A stretch of 33,694 nt of DNA from positions 1-33,694 of IMG/VR virus record IMGVR_UViG_3300025030_000306; one strand, given 5' to 3'. A model generated the notes under the pieces. The model searched no databases. It was not told where the DNA came from and saw only the letters and a program-made list of their open reading frames with translations. Numbering within the stretch: position 1 is the stretch's first letter; each line of letters opens with the position of its first letter. This DNA is from a virus. Made by a program: the position numbers and the translations under genes. Positions 25,187 through 32,486 of the stretch are shown here, in pieces.

Positions 25187-25457
25187 GCTTAACCTCCACA
25201 GAGTTAGCCAATAATTGTTGCCACTGGGTGTATTGTATAAGACTACTGTATTTCGCATGTAAGTCCTTAATTATTCGTACTCGCTGCTTGTTAAAGTACT
25301 CTACCGCCAAAAGTTGTAGTATCCGATCTGCTGTGCCATAGTCTACCCGTATTCTAGCCCACATGGCATCTCTGTTACGAAGAACTGACATGTGGTCTTG
25401 AATCTCTTGGTTAGACATACCTGTATACTTCAGAGTTAAGTTATTGTAAAAGTCCAT
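25167..25457 (-). CDS. Small helical protein next to DNA polymerase, unknown
   Basis: A 96-residue protein (MDFYNNLTLKYTGMSNQEIQ). ATG 25457 shares its A with the polymerase TGA (TGATG); a GTG one codon earlier is an alternative. It is almost wholly helical with charged repeats (RNRDAMWARIRVDYGTADRI), with a short Q/W-rich segment near the end. A helix-turn-helix cannot be excluded. It is tightly coupled to the polymerase and VRR-NUC genes, so a role in replication is likely by context only. Confidence 0.6.
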   Translation of the reverse strand: MDFYNNLTLKYTGMSNQEIQDHMSVLRNRDAMWARIRVDYGTADRILQLLAVEYFNKQRVRIIKDLHAKYSSLIQYTQWQQLLANSVEVKHGTKGE

Positions 25458-27406
25458 CACTCTTTCTTAAACCTCTTGCCAATGTAACCACCTGCTTGTA
25501 ATGGGATGGGACGAGGTGTTTTAGCCCATTCTGGAAGGCTACACATAAGCCTTCGGAACTCATCAAACTTAACTTCGAGGTCTCCTTCTTCAGGAACCTC
25601 TGCTAAAATCTGGTCGTGGATAGACGCGATGACTTTGTACCCATTGTCAATCAGAGTTTGCTTACCGTGAACTAGTACATCCCTAGCCAGAGCTTGAATA
25701 ATGTTTTCAGTCATGCGTCCTGGAATAATGGATAACTTAGACCATTGCTTGGTTTTAGGATGAGTACCCATATGAACAATGAGAGTACCATCTATTTCTG
25801 GAGACATGTAGAATAACTTACGCCCTGAAGGTAACTGCAACGTGAGCCACTCAGTGCCCACTCTGTCTCGGACAACCTTGAAGGCGCACTGGTTAGAAGC
25901 AAATGCCTGGCCCTTGTTGGCTATGGCAGCCCTGGCTAGGTTCATCATTCGATACCAGTAAGATACCACGAGTTTATATTTAGCCCTGTATGCTGCAACA
26001 GCTGCATCAGCTTCCTCCAGGGTCATAAATACCCCGTAACCCTCAGCTGTAGCTTTAAGAGTCTTGCCTGACATGGCGTAACCACAGCCAAGGATGATGA
26101 TCTTGCCCACTTTTCGTAAGTGAGACATCTCTTTGACTTTGGCTTTATGTCCACTGATAATGTCTTCATATGGCACCTTATAAAGGAAAGCTGCCATATC
26201 ACTGTACTGACAAAACCCTCGACCAAAGTCATCAACAGTAAGCCAATCCTCTGCAACCCAAGCAAGAAGGATGTTCTCAATGCTTGTATAGTCAGAGTCA
26301 AAGAGTACATACCTAGGAGGAGCCATAAGCATTGATCGTACGAGACCCTTGGCTTCCGTCATAGGATTAGTATCTTCTGGCATAGACATAGGGTCTGCGA
26401 ACCAATTAAGTGCGACGTCTACATCTTCAGCTTGGGCCCTTGGCAAGTTATGCAACTGAAAACCCATACCTGACCAGCGACCAGTTGCCGCTCCATAGTA
26501 CCTAAAATTATCGTAGACACGGCCCTTATAAATCATAGAGTGTAAGGTCTTGTACTTCTTGACACTTGACTGCCCAAGCTCAGCTCGTATCTCAAGTACA
26601 GCCCGAGCATTAGGAGTTAAGTTATCTCTGGCTAGTAAGGTTTCTACTGTCTCAGCCTGAAGGTTAGGAACATCCACGCCCTCTCCTATAAGCCATTCTT
26701 TTATACGCTTAACCTGATTGGGAGTAGTAACTAGGCCTGATGTGATATCTGGTAAGGACTCGGTAACTACCGCGAAATACTGTGAAGTTACCTCATAGAT
26801 ATTCTTTGTCGATGCCGCGTCTACGGGCACCCCATACTCATTAAGGAGCACTGTCATTAGCCAAGCTTTATGCTCCGCTTCTGATAACTTGTTAGATGGC
26901 AAAGAGTTAATTATGCCAATCATAGTATCCACGTCATCATGACAGTAGGATATAAACTCGGCAAACTCAGCTTCTGTATACTGGAAAGGTGGGCAGCAAA
27001 TCTTTGCCATTAGGGCCTTTCCACGAGGGTTCTTCTTCACCAGGGTATTGAGAACTGACCCAGCCTTGTCTAAACTCTGTGGTATAGTATACCTACCACA
27101 TAAGGCCATTACATCTACAGTACTCTCAATCTTCCATTCTGGTAAGCCATATCGTTGGCGTATGTTGTTCCATATGCGCCAATCAAATATTGCATTAAAG
27201 GCATAAATTGTTGCACCATTCTCAACTGCCCAGATGAGATCGGCTGGCGGTGGACTAGGAGGTACCCACACTACTGTGGGCTTGTCGTTAATACGAAACC
27301 CGAGCATGACCATGTCAGTGCTCTGGTGTTCGGCATAACGCTTCCCTCCTAAATTTAAGTCCACTTCTGACTTTGTTTCGAAGTCGAGGTAGACGCTATC
27401 GGACAT
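25457..27406 (-). CDS. Family A DNA polymerase with 3'-5' exonuclease
   Basis: A 649-residue protein. The N-terminal proofreading domain shows Exo I VYLDFETK (Asp8, Glu10), Exo II AFNAIFDW (Asn71, Asp75) and Exo III YCHDDVDT. The polymerase domain shows motif A LFDSDYTSIE (Asp372), motif B HLRKVGKIIILGCGYAMS, and motif C SIHDQILAE with Asp598. The usual Glu after Asp598 is Gln599, an HDQ instead of HDE. It has no 5'-3' exonuclease domain, normal for phage replicative family A enzymes, and should be the replicase. AGGAGGG precedes ATG 27406. Confidence 0.92.
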   Translation of the reverse strand: MSDSVYLDFETKSEVDLNLGGKRYAEHQSTDMVMLGFRINDKPTVVWVPPSPPPADLIWAVENGATIYAFNAIFDWRIWNNIRQRYGLPEWKIESTVDVMALCGRYTIPQSLDKAGSVLNTLVKKNPRGKALMAKICCPPFQYTEAEFAEFISYCHDDVDTMIGIINSLPSNKLSEAEHKAWLMTVLLNEYGVPVDAASTKNIYEVTSQYFAVVTESLPDITSGLVTTPNQVKRIKEWLIGEGVDVPNLQAETVETLLARDNLTPNARAVLEIRAELGQSSVKKYKTLHSMIYKGRVYDNFRYYGAATGRWSGMGFQLHNLPRAQAEDVDVALNWFADPMSMPEDTNPMTEAKGLVRSMLMAPPRYVLFDSDYTSIENILLAWVAEDWLTVDDFGRGFCQYSDMAAFLYKVPYEDIISGHKAKVKEMSHLRKVGKIIILGCGYAMSGKTLKATAEGYGVFMTLEEADAAVAAYRAKYKLVVSYWYRMMNLARAAIANKGQAFASNQCAFKVVRDRVGTEWLTLQLPSGRKLFYMSPEIDGTLIVHMGTHPKTKQWSKLSIIPGRMTENIIQALARDVLVHGKQTLIDNGYKVIASIHDQILAEVPEEGDLEVKFDEFRRLMCSLPEWAKTPRPIPLQAGGYIGKRFKKE

Positions 27407-27543
27407 GTGAACCCTCCTGTTGTTATATCTATTGATACAGACAATACCTGTTGTTGAGCTTTCTCAGGTAGCTCCTTAAATCCATACTCGATGAGGAACA
27501 ACCCATATTGAAAAGCTTTGCCTTTAAGAAACTTTGTATTCAT
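27355..27543 (-). CDS. Small hypothetical protein overlapping the polymerase start
   Basis: A 62-residue protein (MNTKFLKGKAFQYGLFLIEY). AAGGGGG selects ATG 27543; an in-frame start at 27600 lies in the next gene. It overlaps the polymerase gene by 52 bases in another frame, so the two are probably coupled. A short helix (FKELPEKAQQQVLSVSID) is visible. The last ~25 residues are Ser/Thr rich and encoded by DNA that also codes for the polymerase N-terminus. Function unknown. Confidence 0.5.
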   Translation of the reverse strand: MNTKFLKGKAFQYGLFLIEYGFKELPEKAQQQVLSVSIDITTGGFTCPIASTSTSKQSQKWT

Positions 27544-27568
27544 TAGCCCCCTTAAAATGCAGCAAATA

Positions 27569-27793
27569 TTATGTGGATAGCTCTCTCGATATAGACTCAT
27601 CTACCACATCTATCATCTCGTCATTGGCAACCTTCGCCCACACGATAAACCTCGTGTGCGGCGCCATTGCTCCAAAGTGAGACCTCTCACCATTAGAGGT
27701 AATACTGAACACTACCGCCCCAGCTTTTTCCATCCCATTAGCAGTTCGCATCGCAACAAAATCATCTTCAGCGCTACGCATCATAATTTGCAT
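27569..27793 (-). CDS. Hypothetical protein beside the tRNA-like element
   Basis: A 74-residue protein (MQIMMRSAEDDFVAMRTANG). GGAGGA lies close before ATG 27793; the fourth and fifth codons are alternative ATGs. Beta-like segments (AGAVVFSITSNGERSHFGAM) resemble a small single-domain fold. It lies between the tRNA-like element and the polymerase. No family is recognised. Confidence 0.5.
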   Translation of the reverse strand: MQIMMRSAEDDFVAMRTANGMEKAGAVVFSITSNGERSHFGAMAPHTRFIVWAKVANDEMIDVVDESISRELST

Positions 27794-27810
27794 CCCATCC
27801 TCCTTTAAGT

Positions 27811-27919
27811 GTACGGCGGGCAGAGAATCGAACTCTGCATAATGTTTCTTCTATGGTCATCGCCACGTTTCGCGTCTCAGCGTCCGTCCGCTGCGTTACC
27901 CTTTCCGCCACCGCCGTAC
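27811..27919 (-). tRNA. tRNA-like element of the long-variable-arm (Leu/Ser) class with abnormal anticodon loop
   Basis: On the minus strand ACGGCGG pairs with CCGCCGT as a 7-bp acceptor stem, extended by GT/AC to 9 bp. GTGGCGGAAAGGGTAACGC has the D-arm pattern of bacterial tRNA-Leu, and CAGAG-TTCGATT-CTCTG is a perfect T-arm with the conserved TTCGA loop. Between them CAGCG and CGCTG enclose only six bases (GACGGA) where a 7-base loop with U33 is expected, and the following variable region is unusually long (~40 bases). No CCA is encoded. It is either a decayed or unusual tRNA, or a tRNA mimic; the anticodon cannot be assigned safely. Confidence 0.6.
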
Positions 27920-27929
27920 TATTTTTGTA

Positions 27930-28496
27930 TTAGGACAAATCAGAATCTGATTCAGTTTCTACAGCGAATCCTGCAAAAGCTTTATCAGCTGACTGCTTGC
28001 CATCAAGACGATCATCATCTTTAGCTTTCATTACATGGTTAAGCCAGAAAGCCACACCCTTATTACCGGCATTATTGTGGCCGTAAGGATTGGCATCTAC
28101 GTAGCCCCATGCTCCGCTGTAAATATCATCACGGTTCATGATGGGTTTGGCCTTGTCGTTAACAACACCTGGAGGATCCTTTTCCGCACAGTTTGCGTTC
28201 ACAAACATGTGGCCTTTAAACTCAGGCCCAAGTTCCTCACTCAGGTCTCCATCCCGAATGCCGTGCTTGAAGCTCGCGGCCTCAGTCTGAGCCTTGGTGA
28301 ACTTGCCATCGGCGATACCTTTCGTGATGGCTTTGAGGATGGCCGCTTCCACTTCATCCCGAACAGCCTTGTATTCAGGAGTCTTGGGAATAAGTATGCA
28401 CACCGAAAATTTCATGTCACCCGAGGGTGTTAGTGCAGCTTCAAATACGCGCAAATAGTTGAATCGAACAGGCAGTCCTTTTTTACCAATAATCAT
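27930..28496 (-). CDS. ssDNA-binding protein, DUF2815 / Enc34-SSB type
   Basis: A 188-residue protein. The start MIIGKKGLPVRFNYLRVFEA, the SVCILIPK-type strand, and the later GAWGYVDANPYGHNN and KGVAFWLNHVMKAKDDDRLD segments are characteristic of DUF2815, the family of the Enterobacter phage Enc34 single-stranded DNA-binding protein with an OB fold. The acidic, disordered C-terminal tip (VETESDSDLS) is as expected for SSBs that recruit partners. Codons are richer in C and G than in neighbouring genes, suggesting high expression, which suits an SSB. It lies upstream of the polymerase in the same block. Confidence 0.87.
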   Translation of the reverse strand: MIIGKKGLPVRFNYLRVFEAALTPSGDMKFSVCILIPKTPEYKAVRDEVEAAILKAITKGIADGKFTKAQTEAASFKHGIRDGDLSEELGPEFKGHMFVNANCAEKDPPGVVNDKAKPIMNRDDIYSGAWGYVDANPYGHNNAGNKGVAFWLNHVMKAKDDDRLDGKQSADKAFAGFAVETESDSDLS

Positions 28497-28526
28497 TGCA
28501 GTTCTCCTAAGTAGTTAATTTCAAGT

Positions 28527-28931
28527 TTAGTATTCAAAATCGTCAAACCCTTTTCCAGGCTCCTCAGGTCTGGAAAGCCCATTAGTGTGGTTATAACCAG
28601 AAGTAATTCTGGCGTAATTTTCCTCAAGTTTCTTCGTGAACTCCGCTTCAAGGTCCTCAGCAGTTATGTACATTGACCTAGCAATACCTACGAGAAAAAA
28701 TATACAGTCAATGATTTCAACCCGGGCATTAGGGATGTCAAAAGTTTGGTCTTTAACAGGCCTCCAAGGTTTCCATGGGGTTGAGTCTATGAGCTCTGCT
28801 ACTTCCATGAATAACCCCAAACTCATATTATTACGGTACTCTAAGAGTTCTTGAGCAGTCATTTTAGTAGTGTCATGCCCAAGAGTACACTGGTACTCAT
28901 TTATAGCCTGGTATATTTCTTTAAAGTCCAT
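28527..28931 (-). CDS. All-alpha NTP pyrophosphatase, dimeric dUTPase-like
   Basis: A 134-residue protein; AAGGAG selects ATG 28931 over an upstream in-frame ATG at 29021. The metal-binding pattern of MazG/dimeric dUTPase enzymes is present: FMEVAEL (Glu43-x-x-Glu46) followed by WKPWRP and VEIIDC (Glu72-x-x-Asp75). The WKPWR segment is that of dimeric dUTPases, which cut dUTP to dUMP and pyrophosphate. It would keep uracil out of DNA and feed dUMP to ThyX encoded just upstream, with which it overlaps by 11 bases. Confidence 0.8.
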   Translation of the reverse strand: MDFKEIYQAINEYQCTLGHDTTKMTAQELLEYRNNMSLGLFMEVAELIDSTPWKPWRPVKDQTFDIPNARVEIIDCIFFLVGIARSMYITAEDLEAEFTKKLEENYARITSGYNHTNGLSRPEEPGKGFDDFEY

Positions 28932-29601
28932 ACTCACTCCTTGGCCAGGGTTTACCACAAGACATCTTACCCTGAAGGCATACACCAAGACGATAGCACT
29001 CTGGACCGAGTACTCGAGCAAACTCTACCCAGATCATTTCCAGTTCATTTATCACATGACTTGCGAAGATTCGCATCTCTTCTACATTGCGTCTACAAGC
29101 TCTCTGAGATATAAAGTTAGACAATGACCTAGCATTAATAGTCCACAAGAGATTAACCTCGCAGGCATTGGGCAGAATCATCCTGGCCTCTTCTGGTTTA
29201 GTCTCATGTTGGTCTACCAAGTACTTATAGTTGTCTAAGGCTATTGTCAAACAAGACTCAGCAATCTCGTCATTTTTCATAGCCTCAGATACAACCATTG
29301 GGTAGTCTCGGTAGTCTTGGTAGTGCTGGCTAGATGATGTGTAACTAGCCATACGATGGCGAGTAATTTGAGCCAAGAAGGCCCTTGATACCCCTTTGAT
29401 ATCAAAGGTAAAACTTACATGCTCGATGATTGACCCGTGGTTAGCATTAATCAGAAATGCCAAGGTGTTAGAAGACACAACCCCGCTATTAGGGGCATCC
29501 TTTTTCATCGTCCTATTAAGAGCTTCTCTGACAAGCTCTCCCGGGTTTTCAGTATGCCTGATAATCTCAACAGACATCTGGTCATATGATCTTATATTCA
29601 T
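28921..29601 (-). CDS. thyX: Flavin-dependent thymidylate synthase ThyX
   Basis: A 226-residue protein of normal ThyX length. It carries the ThyX signature QITRHRMASYTSSSQHY (Arg81-His82-Arg83, then Ser86 and Ser91), plus EHVSFTFDIKGVSRAFLAQI before it and FISQRACRRN-type residues near 160-175. The enzyme makes dTMP from dUMP using FAD, NADPH and methylenetetrahydrofolate. AGGAG precedes the start; the start overlaps the upstream gene as ATGA. Together with the dUTPase-like gene next to it, it forms a thymidylate-supply pair for phage DNA synthesis. Confidence 0.94.
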   Translation of the reverse strand: MNIRSYDQMSVEIIRHTENPGELVREALNRTMKKDAPNSGVVSSNTLAFLINANHGSIIEHVSFTFDIKGVSRAFLAQITRHRMASYTSSSQHYQDYRDYPMVVSEAMKNDEIAESCLTIALDNYKYLVDQHETKPEEARMILPNACEVNLLWTINARSLSNFISQRACRRNVEEMRIFASHVINELEMIWVEFARVLGPECYRLGVCLQGKMSCGKPWPRSEYGL

Positions 29602-29798
29602 TTCTTGCTCCTCTCATGGGCATTATAACAACCCTCAGCCGCGTACCATTCAGTTTCTTTTTTAATGAGGTCCTCAAGAAAAGCATTAGCATCCTTGTAC
29701 ATATGCTTAAAGTCTTCCTCGGGTCCTTCAAGCTCAACGCCTACTTTGTAGTAGACATAAGGAGCCATCATTATCTGTCGTTGGATCATTATCTTCAT
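29598..29798 (-). CDS. Hypothetical protein upstream of thyX
   Basis: A 66-residue protein (MKIMIQRQIMMAPYVYYKVG) with a clear AAGGAG site. It has a beta strand followed by a long acidic helix (EGPEEDFKHMYKDANAFLED, LIKKETEWYAAEG). Its stop is fused to the thyX start by ATGA. No family is recognised. Confidence 0.6.
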   Translation of the reverse strand: MKIMIQRQIMMAPYVYYKVGVELEGPEEDFKHMYKDANAFLEDLIKKETEWYAAEGCYNAHERSKK

Positions 29799-29808
29799 GA
29801 CTTACTCC

Positions 29809-30081
29809 TTAGGTATCTAACCAATGGAGAAACATCGCATTACAGGCGAGGTGTGCTGCATGAGGTTTACCAGATTTTGGGTCGTTGACTTCGCCTTTAT
29901 GCAGAGCATTAAGATGCCTGTATGACGCCGCGATATACCGTTCCCGCTCGATCTGTTTCCAGTTATAATCTCCGTACTGCTCAGCTCCTTCAGTAAGAAC
30001 TTCTGCAGTATCCTCAAGGAACTGCGGGTCTAGGAGATCAAATCTAGGCTTATCGTTGTCAAATTTTTTACCTTTTGCCAT
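29809..30081 (-). CDS. dATP/dGTP diphosphohydrolase N-terminal-type domain (DUF5664)
   Basis: A 90-residue protein. The pattern KKFDNDKPRFDLLDPQFLED, then EVLTEGAEQYGDYNW, YRHLNALHKGE and HAAHLACNAMFLHWL matches the small all-alpha family annotated as dATP/dGTP diphosphohydrolase N-terminal (KfD..KPr.dLL...l...a.V...GA.kYg..NW). These hydrolyse (d)NTPs to monophosphates. Related enzymes occur in phages with 2-aminoadenine DNA, but also in many without it, and no PurZ is seen here. GGAG precedes the start. It is the first gene after the terminator at 30122-30151. Confidence 0.78.
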   Translation of the reverse strand: MAKGKKFDNDKPRFDLLDPQFLEDTAEVLTEGAEQYGDYNWKQIERERYIAASYRHLNALHKGEVNDPKSGKPHAAHLACNAMFLHWLDT

Positions 30082-30121
30082 ATTAACTCCTCCGTGAAAT
30101 TTTTACGAGAATGAGGCCAAA

Positions 30122-30151
30122 ATAAAGGGGCTTCCGGAGAAGCCCCTTTAT
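30122..30151 (-). terminator. Rho-independent terminator
   Basis: On the minus strand a perfect 13-bp stem, AAAGGGGCTTC with GAAGCCCCTTT at its core, closes a TCCG tetraloop and is followed by ATTTT. It ends the transcript of the wHTH-like gene, and the symmetrical A/T flanks let it work in both directions. Confidence 0.88.
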
Positions 30152-30153
30152 AA

Positions 30154-30591
30154 CTAACCGTTGATCGCGTCTTCAGCCTCAGTCACCTCAAGCTCGGCGA
30201 GCTCGGCTTCCACAGAGGCGCGCTTCCAGAGCAGCTCATTCTTGAGAGACGGATTCTTGTCATTCCGCGCCTCACAAGTCTGAACGGCCTTCTGAGCCCG
30301 AGACAGACGCTTGTTAGCATCCTCAAGGCGGGCTTCCGGAGACTTCTGAACAACCGGTTTACGATTGGCAGCCCGATCAGCCTGCTGCATGTCGTAGTCT
30401 TCCTTGGACATGATGCTGAATACACCAGTCTCAGCATCCTTCACCGGGAACAGGCCCCGGAGCCGCATGTAGTAGAACTGGCTCGCCAGTCCTTTCTGAT
30501 CAACCTCAAGCTCACCCATAAGGGTTGCCAGGGTTGCACCACCGGCCTTGATCAACTCTTCCGCACGATAATGCTTTGCTACCTGAGACAT
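30154..30591 (-). CDS. Abundant-looking winged-helix-like / coiled-coil protein, single-gene transcript
   Basis: A 145-residue protein; GGAGG 5 bases upstream selects ATG 30591 over one four codons earlier. Residues ~1-65 look like a winged helix unit: helix RAEELIKAGGATLATLMGEL, recognition-like KGLASQFYYMRLRG and a beta wing (FPVKDAETGVFSIMS). Residues ~85-140 are a coiled coil (ARLEDANKRLSRAQKAVQTC). Codons are clearly more C/G-ending than its neighbours, a sign of strong expression. It has its own promoter-like leader (30604-30713) and a strong terminator. A nucleoid-type or regulatory DNA-binding role fits, but is inference. Confidence 0.65.
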   Translation of the reverse strand: MSQVAKHYRAEELIKAGGATLATLMGELEVDQKGLASQFYYMRLRGLFPVKDAETGVFSIMSKEDYDMQQADRAANRKPVVQKSPEARLEDANKRLSRAQKAVQTCEARNDKNPSLKNELLWKRASVEAELAELEVTEAEDAING

Positions 30592-30603
30592 AATTTCCTC
30601 CAT

Positions 30604-30713
30604 AATAGGATGTTAAACTGTCCATGAACCACTCATGAACAACCTCTCACTTATACTAAATTATAACCTAAATAATGCAAAAAGTACATTAAAAAACGAC
30701 CAAAACTAAATTA
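30604..30713 (-). promoter_or_regulatory. Putative promoter and operator-like direct repeat
   Basis: The only long AT-rich gap on the minus strand. TATAAT (30665-30660, minus strand) is a perfect -10 hexamer; the -35 region is weak. Downstream of it GTTCATG occurs twice (30640-30634 and 30629-30623), 11 bp apart, one helical turn, as expected of a regulator site. The next gene's start follows at 30591. Confidence 0.42.
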
Positions 30714-31868
30714 TTATTCTAGTAAATCTGAAAAAGCTACTTCAGCACTGTTTGATGCTTGTATGGCCGATCTAGGATCTGTTTCTGGTACCATCGTTGG
30801 TTTACCATCAGTTTTAAGATACAGAGACTTAAACAAGTCATTCTTTTTTAAAGTTTTATAGGCCGTTTCAATCTGTGGAGGAGAGGCCAACTTGGCCGGG
30901 TACATAATTTCCGTGTCTACTCCCAAACTCTCAAGCTCCTCAGCAATCTGTACTTCTGGGTAGGCCCACTGACGAGAGGATCGACCAGCAACAAGTTTAA
31001 ACCCAGGAAAGGCTCCAGACTCTAATAACCTCGCCCGTGCATGAGCTCTTAAGGAAGCTACATAGCTTTCGTATTCATCAGCCTGCAGTATGACTTTAGC
31101 CAATTCTTCATCACTAACCAGATGGGCATCTGCTTTTACAGCTGTATATGCCTGAAATACCTCTGCTGCGATATTGTGGGCATTCTCAAATCGAGCTCTG
31201 CATACTGCTGCAGCTGGGCACCATCTACACTGCTTTTTCCCTGGAACGAGAGGAGCTGTTTCTATTCTGGCCGCTTCAACTCCTGGTCGAAGTGAGCCAT
31301 TTATCCACTCTTTGAGCTGCACTCCTGAAAGATGCCAGGTGGTGTAGTTATTAATCCTGGGCTGAACTACATGCAAAATAAAACGGTGGCTTTCTATCCA
31401 GGATGGTTCAGCATACCCTGCTGCGTAGGCCAACAACTGCTCATTATCGGTAGCGTATACAGGCACACCTTGACCAAATTTCCAATCCACAATGTGAATC
31501 AACTGCTCAGTGTGGTCGTGAGCGATTATGTCTACTGTGCCATACACTTCAGGGCAGTCATGCATCAGGCAATTCACAGCCTGTTCAATAAGTAAGCTGT
31601 ATGATTTGTCTCCCATACTGACCAGAAGCAACTTATAGTAATCAATACAGTCATCCACGGCATTTGCTTGTTCATTGGTAAGGTCTGCCTTAATCTCTCT
31701 AGGAGTTTTATCGTGGATAATGCAGGCTTTAGTTACCTCATGCAGCATAGTTCCTTCTTCTGCATAAGTTGAAGTTTTCTGTGTGATTCGTGATCCCAAG
31801 TGAACCGACCCGGGACACCGAAGTATCCGAGCTAGCCTACTCGGGGACATTTTTGAATGCTGGTCCAT
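30714..31868 (-). CDS. DUF2800 PD-(D/E)XK nuclease, Cas4/RecB-like with Fe-S type cysteines
   Basis: A 384-residue protein. The nuclease core shows GTVDIIAHD (Asp113), IVDWKFGQG (Asp128-x-Lys130) and NEQLLAYA (Gln144), the RecB/Cas4 motifs II, III and QxxxY. Four cysteines, Cys18 (LRCPGS) and Cys214/217/223 (QCRWCPAAAVC), are placed as in the iron-sulfur cluster of Cas4/AddB nucleases. DUF2800 members are phage exonucleases usually found with a DUF2815 SSB and family A polymerase, as here, and probably act in recombination or end processing. GGAGG precedes ATG 31868. Confidence 0.85.
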   Translation of the reverse strand: MDQHSKMSPSRLARILRCPGSVHLGSRITQKTSTYAEEGTMLHEVTKACIIHDKTPREIKADLTNEQANAVDDCIDYYKLLLVSMGDKSYSLLIEQAVNCLMHDCPEVYGTVDIIAHDHTEQLIHIVDWKFGQGVPVYATDNEQLLAYAAGYAEPSWIESHRFILHVVQPRINNYTTWHLSGVQLKEWINGSLRPGVEAARIETAPLVPGKKQCRWCPAAAVCRARFENAHNIAAEVFQAYTAVKADAHLVSDEELAKVILQADEYESYVASLRAHARARLLESGAFPGFKLVAGRSSRQWAYPEVQIAEELESLGVDTEIMYPAKLASPPQIETAYKTLKKNDLFKSLYLKTDGKPTMVPETDPRSAIQASNSAEVAFSDLLE

Positions 31869-31872
31869 TACT

Positions 31873-32082
31873 TTACCTCCATCCCCTTTTTAAATCTCTT
31901 AAATTTGTTTTAGCAGAAGTATAATCAGTATACCTATGCCACTCGTTATTACAATTATAGACGACCCATACAGCCTCTTTTATACTTTCACGGACTTCTT
32001 TAACAATACCATTTTCCCATTCATTAGACCCATAGTGCTCTGGCTGATAGTGTACTTTATCTCCAACTTTATATGACGTCAT
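31873..32082 (-). CDS. Small SH3-like beta protein, unknown
   Basis: A 69-residue protein (MTSYKVGDKVHYQPEHYGSN). ATG 32082 follows AGGAAG and overlaps the preceding stop as TAATG; a start at 32124 lies inside the upstream gene. The pattern KVGDKVHYQPE, GIVKEVRE and VWVVYNC resembles small Tudor/SH3-like beta barrels that occur in phage hypothetical proteins. It precedes the DUF2800 nuclease gene by 4 bases. Function unknown. Confidence 0.6.
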   Translation of the reverse strand: MTSYKVGDKVHYQPEHYGSNEWENGIVKEVRESIKEAVWVVYNCNNEWHRYTDYTSAKTNLRDLKRGWR

Positions 32083-32291
32083 TATTTTTCTTCCTTTTCC
32101 ATTGCTTGTTTTATCATTGCACAAACTTCTTCGTCATTTGTGTAGTGCTTATCCACTTTAACTGCTAGGGTTATGGACCCACATTTAAACTTCTGGATAG
32201 CTATAGTGGGACGTGTAAAATGGTAATTAATTCCTGCAGCCATACATGCAATAACAGCAAATATTACTGAAAAGATGACATGCTGTTTCAT
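32082..32291 (-). CDS. Small membrane-anchored protein, unknown
   Basis: A 69-residue protein. MKQHVIFSVIFAVIACMAAG is a hydrophobic segment that could be a signal anchor or uncleaved signal, followed by a ~45-residue domain with two cysteines and an acidic tail (DEEVCAMIKQAMEKEEK). GGAGG precedes the ATG, which abuts the upstream stop. It may place a small domain outside the inner membrane early in infection, but no function is known. Confidence 0.58.
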   Translation of the reverse strand: MKQHVIFSVIFAVIACMAAGINYHFTRPTIAIQKFKCGSITLAVKVDKHYTNDEEVCAMIKQAMEKEEK

Positions 32292-32486
32292 TTATGCCTC
32301 CACTTTTGTGTTGTTAAGCATATGCTGTGCCGTATCATAGGCATCTTGTTTGTCATCAGTAAAATAGTCTGAATGAGTCTGGTACACGCCTTTGATATAC
32401 AGTTTTACAGTGTACTCATTCCATTGATGACTGTAGTAAATCTGGACTTTAATATCGCCTTTAGTATCTACCAGGATTTTTCTCAT
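32292..32486 (-). CDS. Hypothetical small protein, unknown
   Basis: A 64-residue protein (MRKILVDTKGDIKVQIYYSH) predicted to form a beta meander plus helix (DAYDTAQHMLNNTK). Its start overlaps the upstream gene by ATGA (32483-32486), so it is translated in sequence with its neighbours. No family recognised. Confidence 0.55.
   Translation of the reverse strand: MRKILVDTKGDIKVQIYYSHQWNEYTVKLYIKGVYQTHSDYFTDDKQDAYDTAQHMLNNTKVEA

Noticed and set aside
27811-27919. Phage attachment site (att) in the tRNA-like element
   Set aside because: No integrase gene is visible, and the gene set looks lytic.
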